Source: Epiperipatus broadwayi (taxonomy: Eukaryota > Onychophora > Udeonychophora > Euonychophora > Peripatidae). From it: 64,000 nt of DNA. Location of the stretch: contig JAQFVV010006448.1 of NCBI GenBank assembly GCA_028023455.1, positions 1,207,431 through 1,271,430 of the forward strand. The letters are read 5' to 3'. The translations under genes and the position numbers were made by a program. Below, in pieces: positions 54,001 to 64,000 of the stretch; the first letter of the stretch is position 1; the number at the start of each line of letters is the position of its first letter. The notes under the pieces are model-generated. The model searched no databases, was not told the DNA's origin, and saw only the letters and a list, made by a program, of their open reading frames with translations.

Positions 54001-54705
54001 GTTTCATAAAAAATCCAAAATGATCTAGCTTTCTTGGTAATTTAGATTTTTGGTCTTGACTCTATCATCTAAATAGCACCCCCCTTCTCAAGTCTGAAAT
54101 TTGACCTTTATCTCTCTCTTAGGCATGAGAATGTTGGCTGGACAGTTTTGTGAAACAGTTTCACATAAAACAAAAATAACTGTTCTTAAATATTATATTT
54201 TTTGTAAAGAAATCATACAATTATTTAAATAAAATAAACTCTTTTCTTTAAATGTGTCTGTAAATGTTTTTTTTTAAGTTTATGCCTGTAAATACACACA
54301 CATATATCCATAAACCTGTCTATTAAAAAATCTGAATGATTTAAAAAACTATAAATTAAAATTCATAAAATAAATCAGTAAGACAAGTATTAGAATCAAA
54401 GTATGACTAAAGAAAAATATTAATAATCTATTAAATATAAATTAGCTTTAAAGATGGTTAATAAGCAAAATTAGAAAAATGATTTATAGAGTTAGTGTCT
54501 ACAGACAACTGTTTATTTATGCTCACTATATAACTAATAGATATTCAAAAATATAGGTTTTCTTTCTTTGATTAATAAAATCACTTGAATAAAGAGATAT
54601 TTCTTGAGATTTTCTGGGGATTAGTTATATAGGGTTTGAACTCAATACTCTACAATATATATATTCTAATATTCTCATGGTTAAATGATGAATTCATAGT
54701 ATTAT
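51011..54705. other. No recognisable gene
   Basis: The stretch 53,270-54,150 is less AT-rich, and its minus strand has two adjacent 60-codon frames (53,792-53,974 and 53,465-53,647) with protein-like composition, possibly a decayed gene or transposase. I cannot assign it. The remainder shows nothing recognisable. Confidence 0.45.
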
Positions 54706-55071
54706 TTCCAGGACTTTCCATACAATAAAAATATAACAGCTAAATAGCTGATGTTTCAGTACAATAACAAATACTTTCTTCAGAGCTACTTTTTCTCAAA
54801 TTATACGAGTATAAATGAAAAGTGTGAATTAAACAAAGTTGACAATATATGGAAAAATCTATTGGATGACAAAATATTTTTTTAAAAATTTTTCAACCAA
54901 TACAATTTAAGAATGAGGAAAAAATAGCAAAGGAAAAAAAACTTATGATTTTAAATGTCACCACACACATTCTTATGATTTGAGAAAGAAGAAACTCTGA
55001 GAAAATAATTTGTTATTGTATTGAAATGTTAGCTATTATATTTTTATTACATGAAAGCTCCTGGAAATAAA
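54706..55071 (+). mobile_element. Short PLE fold-back remnant
   Basis: Inverted arms (about 54,706-54,806 and 54,973-55,071) contain the hammerhead-region sequence of the 24.7-26.9 kb PLE (ATGTTTCAGTACAATA on the left, mirrored on the right). The 54,813-54,960 centre decodes, with frameshifts, to the C-terminal end of that protein (NEKCELNKVDNIWKNLLDD, then HSYDLRKKKL and a stop). The hammerhead boxes are mutated (CTGAGAA on the plus strand near 55,000). It is an older, 5'-truncated relative of the larger pair. Confidence 0.75.
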
Positions 55072-55084
55072 ACTATATATATAT

Positions 55085-56360
55085 ATTGAACCGAGTTCGA
55101 ATGTGTGCATTTGAAACACCGGTCTCTTAGGCAGAGAAGAATATAGTCGGAGAGTATGTATGCCCAAACGATAGCTATAAAGTATATAAGTAACATTACA
55201 TTTCCAGGACATAGCTTCTTCTAGGCTGTTGAGTTGAACACCACATCCAAAGCACTTTTTTGTTTGTGTATAACCACGGGTGCCAGCTGCTTATTCTAAA
55301 AGAATACTAAAAGAATAGACAACGCACTTTGAACAGTGGCCACTAACTCAATGCCTAAATCCACGACTAGCTTAGTTGTTTGTAGTCACTAAAAGATTAT
55401 ATCTAATTAGTGGTTAAAAGACTTGATAAAGGAATTGTAAAAAGAATTTATAAAAGGAGATTGATAAAAAGAATTGACCGACAAATAAAGTTTAATTTTA
55501 AAGATAATTTATTAACTAACATTTATTTACTAAATTTAAACATTTTATAATTCTAATAAAACACACACATATTTTAAATTAACATTTCTAAATGGTTTAA
55601 ATATTCCTATAGATTAAATAACAGAACACTCTATTTTAACTAATAAATATTGATATAATGATCACGCACATATTAACTCATGTACACACATAATAATAAT
55701 AAAGTATTACATAGCATTTGGAATTTAATCACACGTATCAATAGTTCATTTATGTATGATATAAAGTTCATATAATTAGACTCTTGAAAGATTTGTACGA
55801 ATTAATGCAATGCAATGGCTATTACAGTATAAACAAAATAAGCAAATGTTTTTACCTAGGCTTTTGAATGTAGATGTAGAATTTTGTTCTCTTTGGTGGC
55901 TGCTTTCGGTGAGGATATTTCCATTATGAATGCTTACCAGCTGGCTGGGATGTTTCCTTGCTGAGTTTCCTGATTTTCACGATTATTACTATCGGAGACA
56001 ATTAGATACTGATGGAGATTTTCTAAGATGTTATGCTGACATTATTTCATGGGCAGATCTGCTGTTTTCTAGGATATCTGGGCTGGAGATAAACATGCAT
56101 TCCTAAGATCTTCTCAACACTGCATTTTGTTTGTTAACTGCTCAATTAATTTCTGAACTGCACTCACTCAATAAATTTGTGAACTGATTCTGTCTGATAA
56201 AAAAAAGTCTATTTATATCTGCGATGTGTTGTCTTTGTAACATCTTCTGCAAAGATCTGTTGTCAAATTCCAGTGATAATTATTTGATAAATGTGTTTTG
56301 AAAGATTGCTTAATTAATAATAGCCATGCAAAAATGTTGTTTGATATTAATTAATAACTA
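55085..56360 (+). repeat. Unidentified dispersed repeat, family E, copy 2
   Basis: Diverged from and collinear with 37,713-39,115 (see that entry for shared blocks). It begins directly after the PLE remnant and a short (TA)n, with TGAACCGAGTTCGAATG against CTGAACCGGATGGGG in copy 1. No open frame or terminal repeat was seen. Confidence 0.6.
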
Positions 56361-57008
56361 TTGCCGTGTAATTTAATGATAATCTTCTTTAACTCTCATT
56401 TATTTAAAATAATATTTATTCTATTGTTGACAATCGCACATATATACGCACATATATTAGTTTTAACATTATTTTTTCTTGAATGAAAAGAGATTGGTAT
56501 GTTTTTCTTTAACGAAAGATTATTTTAATAATATAATTTTAGATAAAATTATATGTGCCTATATCAATATAGGTACATTATATATATATATAAATTCACT
56601 GATAATGATTTTAACAAAAGAGAATCATATTTTAGTATTTTCTATACAAATGTAAATGCTAATAACATTTAACCTTTACTTTCTGTAAAATATATTTAGC
56701 ATATTAGGCTTGCTTTAGCTTGAATCTAGTTTTATGATACATATGAGATAAGATTGTAGCTGAAACATATGTAGTACATCTGTTTATTGGCATAAGACAC
56801 AATTTTAATTTTTTTTAAAGTGCTAAAATATTCTTCACACACACATATATAAAGTCATTAGCAGCCGTATAAAAGAGTATAACCAGTTTAACTCAAGGAA
56901 AGAAGAATTATAAAATGTAAGAAGTATATATATATATATATTAACCAATGATAAAAAAAGAATTGTGATTAACTATATTTACTGACATATTATATTATTC
57001 ATCTGTTT
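56361..57008. other. AT-rich sequence without a recognisable gene
   Basis: Short (TA)n runs lie at about 56,581 and 56,925. Nothing else was recognised. Confidence 0.55.
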
Positions 57009-57919
<911 letters not shown>

Positions 57920-58550
57920 ATATACGACTAATAAATATATTTAGTATTTGTTTTTATATAACTGTTAGTATTTAAGTATAAAACAAAAAGCTCACTTAAA
58001 AAAGGCATATCAGATTTATCACACTTGTCATTTCTACAATATATATTAATACAGAATAATAGAAATATCTAATAAAATTATAGACTCTCCAGGATACTAA
58101 AAATATTACTTTTCTTATTGCATGAATTAATTTCAATCATTCACTGCATAATTTTATCGCAGGTTTTTTAAGAATGGGTGTGGGGGATCGATTGATCTTA
58201 ACACCAAATGAATTGCTGATGGCAGTAAAAATTTATTGATAAAAATCTTTTTCAAAAATTGATATTTTTTTTACACTGAACAAAAATGTTAGATATAAAA
58301 AACTAAAGACTGTTTTAGTATTTTTATAATATATATTATAAACTATACTATTATAATTTTACCCCTTCCCCTTCCATAATCTTAGAACTGATACTCTTGA
58401 CTTATATTGCTATAAAACTTACAAAATAACCAACTAGTATGTAATCAACACCTTCTAAAAACGTTCTGGAGATAAATATTTTTTTAAAAAAGCTATACTT
58501 TTTATACAAAAGACATTTTAAGAACTCATCGGTGTAAGATTTTATTTACA
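57920..58550. other. AT-rich sequence without a recognisable gene
   Basis: No coding segment or repeat was recognised. Confidence 0.55.
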
Positions 58551-58640
58551 TATTCCAACGTTTCGACTTGATCAAATCGAAACGTTGGAATAGCTTATTA
58601 AAATCATTTATGGATGAATCCAAAAAATATGTCCTTATAT
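58551..58640. repeat. PLE-terminus-like palindrome
   Basis: A 42-bp near-perfect palindrome (58,551-58,592) has TATTCCAACGTTTCGA on the left and its mirror TCGAAACGTTGGAATA on the right. Past it, ATGGATGAATCCAAAAAATA resembles the outer end of the 19.1-19.4 kb hairpin. CGAAACGTTGG also occurs at the 3' end of the 46-47 kb PLE. I infer a fragment of two fused PLE termini. Confidence 0.6.
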
Positions 58641-60189
58641 CTGTAAAGCGCGAAAACATTTGCATAAACACACACACACACATATATATATATAATCATG
58701 TTGCTTAAGGGTTAAGAGAATGATATTGAGCATAAACGTAATAATAAAAAAAAAAAAACTTTACTTTTGCTCATTTTTAGCTATATGTAAAAATTTATTT
58801 AGGAATCTTTAGTTTTTTACCAATTACTTTTAAATGTGGCCTAAATTATCAAGTTAATAATTTTCATATTTTTAGCCATCAGGGTATAGAAATAAACTAT
58901 TCCAAATATTTATTATGTCATATCTTGCAGAAATGAAATAATAAAATAATATATATATATATATTAAATATTAAAATTATAAATTTATAACTTGGCAATA
59001 TATATATAATGAAAAAATAATTAAAAAAAAAATCCCATAACGATAAATTATCTTTTTTTGCTTCTTTTTTTTTTTTTTTTTAGGAATTTTTAGATAAACC
59101 CATATAAAAAAAATAACACATTACTTTCAAAGAAATAATAATATTTACATCTTTACTAGAAATAATATGGAATTATAAATTAAAAAACAAAACAAAAAAC
59201 ATTAAATCTTTATTTTGAAGATTTGATTTAAATTGAAAATATTACAAGCTTGAGGATATATTTTAATAATCTCATGTCCCTAAAAATTTTCATATAATAG
59301 ACTAAAATAGTAACTTCAATTTTTACTAAAAACAACAATATAATATCAGATATAATAAAAAAATATGATGGTAGAACAATAAAAATTATTGACAATAAGA
59401 TATAAATTGACTTTTTTAAAAAATAACTTTATTTAAATTTTGCAATTACATTCAGCTGTTAATAATAGCATACAGGTTACATAACATTTCAACAGCTATT
59501 ATTCTCCTTTCTTTTTCAGGTGTTTCTGGACCTGACCAGTGACAATACTAGCATGGGCAAAAGTCAACCTAAAAATAATTTCACACAGAATACTTTGAAT
59601 TATTTGATATTAAGATATGGATATAAAATATCCCAAACTTATTTACAGAAAGTAATATAGAATTAAAAAGTGCTAATAAATATAATTTAATAGTTTAAAA
59701 AAAAAGATGAAAATAGATATTATTAAGAACTGATCATAATTGATTGCTAAAAAAGTCTGTATAAGAAATAATAGGTTATATATAATTTAAAAGGCTAATA
59801 TGATGAACTTATAGAATTTTGAAACTTTTATATGAAAACCCCATATTTCAAAACATCTTCATCTAAATATAAAACATAAAAAATATATTAGCTGTATTTT
59901 TGCATAGAGTTTGGAGTTGAAAAACTTATGATAGACAAAAGGAATTATATAAGAAATAATACACAAAACAAGGCAATAAGTTAATATTAAAATGAAACAA
60001 AGCAAAGAAACATGAGGGGAAAAACATATATAAAAATCAAATAAAAAATTGGATAATTTTAACAGACTACCTCAGAATTTCATTTTTAGTTTAGTGATTT
60101 TTCTCATACAATCTTAATTGAAAATTACAATTTAATTATGCTAACAGAAACATGGTTAAATTGTTCTTATTTGGAAAGTCAATGAATTA
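58641..60189. other. AT-rich sequence without a recognisable gene
   Basis: (CA)n(TA)n at about 58,667-58,695 and (TA)n at about 58,952. No gene was recognised. Confidence 0.55.
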
Positions 60190-62300
60190 TTAGAAAATAT
60201 CATATTTTCAGAAAGGTATCTCATTTAAATTTTATTCAAAATGTGGTGGTGTTCTCATCCTTACAAAAAAAAAATGAAGTGTTTTGTAAAGAGATAACTA
60301 TTAAGATTAATATTTGTGACTCTATTTGGGATGAGGTTTCACTACCACTCAAAAATAAATTGTATTAACCTAACTGCATTTAGCATTGGAAGCTTTGGAG
60401 AATAAGATTGTCTCTTGCAAAGAATATACATTATTAGTAGTGATTTCCATGTCCCATCTATATTTTCAGCAAATTGAAATGGTTGTTATGATTATTATTT
60501 ATGAAAAAGTCAAAGTCTTAGAATTTTCAATATACTTGGTTTGATTCAATTTAATTTGATATGTAATAATGTAAAAAAAATGCATGATTTTGTCTTGGAC
60601 TAATTTTTGTTATTTGGATTGTGAAAAAGGGATCACCATTAGTAATTGAGAACTTGCACCATCCATGTTTAGAATTTTTCTATAAATATCAATTTTGTTA
60701 AAATAGCTAATGTTAAACAAACTAATATAAATTAGAAAAATGGTGAGTATTTGAGATTTTTTGGAGAAATATTTATTCTTTAAAGATATTGATAAAGCAG
60801 TAGTAACCTTTAATGAAATTGTAATAAATATCATAGATAAATGGATACCTTTGTCTCAAACTAAAACAAATATAAATAAGCATCCTGTTTGGTTTTCAAG
60901 TAAACTTATATTAATTGGAATGAAAAAAAAAGATATTATAAATAGTATAAAAACAAAATTAATATTTTATTGAAACAATTTTATTAATTTTAGATTTTTT
61001 TTTGATGTGAAGAAAACATTTGTCATCATCTGTATATTAATAAAATGCAGAAAAATATTAGGTATGATCCAAAGCATTTCTGGGCATATGTTAGAGGTTT
61101 TGTTAAAACCATAGTTACATCATTGAATTATGATTCAAATTACTTTTTAAATTCAGAAGACTTTAGAAAATAATTATCTTAGACAAATTAGTAATTTTCT
61201 AACTATATGTGATGAAACTATAGCTTTGTTTATTGTTAGTCAAATAGGTTTACATATATTGTTTGGATAGCCAAGATATCAAATGATGGGATAATTGATG
61301 CTAATAAAGTTATAAAAAAACTAATATATGTGTTTCTATTAATGATATTCCTATGTTCATTATTAAGAATTGTGCAGAATTTTTCACTCTTGCTTTAAGT
61401 CATATCTGCTTTTCTGATATCTATATATTATCTAGATTTGTTTCAATTTGATAGAATGGATGTAAAATTTATCCAAAAAACTATAGACCAATATCAATGT
61501 TTGGCAATATTTCAAAAAGTTTTCAAAATGTGTAGATATAATTTATACCAAATTAAAATATATACACCCAATCTTCAATATGGATTCATTTCAAACAGAT
61601 TATTAGACTAATGTGATAATTATATATGATCATATAGCTGAACAAACTTGTTTGAATGTAACATAGTTTGATCTCAGTAATGCTTTTGATAAAATAAATC
61701 ATATAATTTTATTATTTAAATTAGATTGTCAAGAGATTTCTTCCTCTCTTTTATAATTGTTTAAATTCTATTTACTTCATCATTCAAATTATAGTTATTA
61801 AAGATTTAAAGAATCAGAAATTTATTGCATAAAAAAGGAATACCTCAAGGAAGCATTCTTGAACATATTTTATTCATTAAATACTTAAGATATATTTCAA
61901 ATTGTTAGCAATTGTATTATTTTACTGTTTTCTAAAGTTATAAAGTTAATTTTAGAACTTCATAATTTGTTTCATCATTTAAAATTGCAGAGTTCTATAA
62001 CTACCTTTGTGATTTGCTATAAAAAAAAATCAGATAATTGCTAATGTTAAGAAAACATTCATTGTCTCATTTTTTCATTATTTTGTGAACAATATTGTTA
62101 TTCCTAGAAAGGTTACAATAAATGATTTAGGAGTCTGGTTGAAAAGTAATAATCTTTTTAACATACATCAATGGAAATATTTTTAAATTTAATAGAATAA
62201 CTGGGATTATAGCAAACTAAAAAAAAAGTTTTATGAAAGAAATCATGCATTTATTTATTTTATGTAATACTTTTTTTACAATTAATTATTCTTCTGTTGT
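60190..62300 (+). pseudogene. Decayed non-LTR retrotransposon (jockey/CR1-like LINE)
   Basis: An apurinic-type endonuclease tail is readable at 60,230-60,620: a CGGVLI block, then SSDFHVPSI at about 60,434 (family consensus GDFN.P). Next comes the linker (60,761-60,973: KWIPLSQTK, HPVWFSSKL), then DPKHFWAYV at about 61,066, KNYRPISMFGNISK near 61,480, the RT palm FDLSNAFDKINH at 61,667-61,702, KKGIPQGSIL at 61,831-61,860, and INDLGVW at about 62,117-62,137. The order endonuclease then RT is that of jockey/CR1-type LINEs, which nick target DNA and prime reverse transcription there. Stops and frameshifts are frequent and no ADD motif is readable, so it is long dead. The 5' end and 3' tail are not recognisable. 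Confidence 0.8.
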
Positions 62301-63264
62301 ACAGAATTCTAACACAAAATGTTATGAGGAAAAATTCAGACTATAATGAGATCGTACTTTAAGAATATAATTTTACAACATTACCTGTGGATAATGAAAC
62401 ATGAAAAAAAGAATATTGAATGATGTAATGTGTCTAAGAAAAATCGGTTTATAAAAATTTGATGTATCAGAATTTATTTTTAATATAATATAAGAAGAAA
62501 TATAATTTTATTTTATATTAAAAAATATAACTTTAACTGTTATAAAAATTCTTCCATGATTAGAATTCCCATGTTGTTGAAGAAATTATTTTTGCATGTT
62601 GATATATTTCATTTGACTTTTCACGATTTCTTAAGTCAATGCAACTTAATCCTTGACTTGTAAAAACTGTATTATATTTGAATGGTTACTAGTCTGTTGT
62701 TACATGCTTAATAAATTGACACTGTAAATGGAAATAAAACATATAGAATAAAATTTTACATATGGAAAACAAACTGAAATTGAACAAACTCAAAAGTTTA
62801 CTTGAATAATGAACTGTTAAAATTCTTATTGATAATGCTTTTAAAAAATAATAGTAAATGAGATTTAAAATGTATTTATGGAGAAGTTAAATTCAATATA
62901 AATGTATAAAAAAGAACATAATAAACACAAATGTACTTAATTATTTAGATAGGTAATTAGTGAATAAGAGGAATAATTTACTAAACTGGAAATTTTCTAT
63001 GTAAGGGAAATATGATAAAAAGTATATGATGCAGATTTGAAAATAATTTTTGAGTGTTAGCATATTTCAATTAAAATATATTTGAAAATATTTTTTTAAA
63101 AAATAAGAAAATATTTTTTTTATTATTCTGTTAGTCATTTTGAACTTAAATATATTGTATAGGGCACAAATGCCATTACATTATTTTTTAAAAAAGAAAG
63201 TTAAAATATAAATGTTCATAAATAAAAGTTAGAATTAAAAATTGAAAACTAAAAGCTTGCAAAC

Positions 63265-63299
<35 letters not shown>

Positions 63300-63710
63300 A
63301 CTTGCATAGATGGAATATTATTAAAAGAAAACTTTATTTAAAAAAAAGTATTTTAAAACTCAATTTTAAGAAAAAACCTAAAAATTTAAAGATAAACAAT
63401 CTACAATAATTAAATTACCTTCTATTGTGTTAAACTCAAAATGAAAATAATTGATGGTTTTAATTAATGCAAAGTAAACAAACCCTTTGGGCAAATTTAT
63501 AATTAAAGGTCAGATAAGAAATATAAAAAATTGTAAAATGTAAATTAAATTAAATTCTAAAGGACAAGTTATACTAAAATAAATAATTCTGAATTTTATA
63601 TAGGTGCAAAATAAATGTTTCTGTGTATTGTTAATCTAGCAGTGGTTTATTTTGTTTTAATCTTAAGATTTATCTCTACTGCTCCATGGGTGAGTGACTG
63701 GAGCATTTTG
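62301..63710. other. AT-rich sequence without a recognisable gene
   Basis: It includes whatever remains of the LINE 3' end and a (CA)n(TA)n run at about 63,261-63,300. No gene was recognised. Confidence 0.5.
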
Positions 63711-63997
63711 GTCATATTTATTTAAATTCTCGATCTTACTGTAAGTATCTGCCTACCATATATTTTTTCCAGATTCGAATGGCCTGGTGGCACCTTTGGA
63801 TAGCAGATATGGTAAGACTCTAATACAACCTGACTGTTATAACTGTTGCCAAATGTGGGACCAATTATAATGATTGGGTGTATTAGAGTCTTACCATATC
63901 TGCCATACAAGGGTGGCACCAGGCCATTCAACCTGGAAAATTTATATGATAAGCAGGATACTTACAGAAAGATCCAGAATTTAATTAAATATGACTG
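63711..63997. repeat. Fold-back element of about 290 bp at the window edge
   Basis: Arms of about 120 bp (63,711-63,830 and 63,872-63,997) are imperfect inverted copies: GTCATATTTATTTAAATTCT at the left end is mirrored near 63,990, and AATGGCCTGGTGGCACC is mirrored by GGTGGCACCAGGCCATT. Both arms contain GCAGATATGGTAAGACTCTA or its mirror. The form suggests a non-autonomous DNA transposon. It may extend past the window. The 69-codon minus frame is incidental. Confidence 0.75.
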
Positions 63998-64000
63998 AAA

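Overview
The window is AT-rich, repeat-dense eukaryotic DNA that looks like intergenic or intronic sequence from an animal. I see no intact protein-coding gene, no tRNA or rRNA gene and no prokaryotic architecture. Nearly every listed open frame is a microsatellite translation, an antisense shadow or a retroelement remnant. The mix of Penelope-like elements (PLEs), a jockey/CR1-like LINE remnant, fold-back repeats, hammerhead-bearing repeats and long TA, ATT and TCTA microsatellites would fit a mollusc such as a cephalopod. The species is inference only.

Layout. At 1-18 kb, mostly featureless AT-rich DNA is interrupted by short fold-back elements (about 1.7-2.4, 5.7, 7.7-8.3, 10.5, 13.0-13.4 and 17.5 kb). 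At 18.4-27 kb, further fold-back and hammerhead-bearing repeats (18.6, 18.9, 24.1, 24.3 kb), a long hairpin (19.1-19.4 kb) and a head-to-head pair of 5'-truncated PLE copies (24.69-26.93 kb). At 29-33.3 kb, triplet microsatellites, a 40-bp minisatellite and one fold-back repeat of the 33 kb family. At 37.7-39.1 and 55.1-56.4 kb, two diverged copies of an unidentified repeat of more than 1 kb. At 40.7-44.6 kb, a tandem array of about 400-bp units (seven direct, two inverted). At 46.1-51.0 kb, two further PLE remnants. At 54.7-55.1 kb, a small PLE fold-back. At 57.0-57.9 kb, a very long pure TCTA tract. At 60.2-62.3 kb, a decayed LINE. At 63.7 kb, a fold-back element reaching the window edge.

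Main discovery. Several repeats contain what reads as a type I hammerhead self-cleaving ribozyme: CTGANGA, then a short stem II hairpin, then GAAA, a minimal stem III, a UH cleavage step, and a closing two-part stem I. It is present in most units of the 40.7-44.6 kb array, and four units keep a complete core. Dispersed relatives at 18.6, 24.1 and 33.1 kb keep stems I, II and III through compensatory changes. A second unrelated repeat family (2.3, 13.4, 24.3 kb) carries another hammerhead with covarying stems, and the PLE at 24.7-26.9 kb carries a third at its 3' end, overlapping the stop codon. The array resembles the retrozyme or hammerhead-satellite organisation described in animals: tandem hammerhead repeats predicted to yield unit-length, possibly circular RNAs. 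The PLEs alongside are plausible but unproven sources of mobilising enzymes. All identifications are by eye and need folding, homology search and cleavage or RNA-seq tests.
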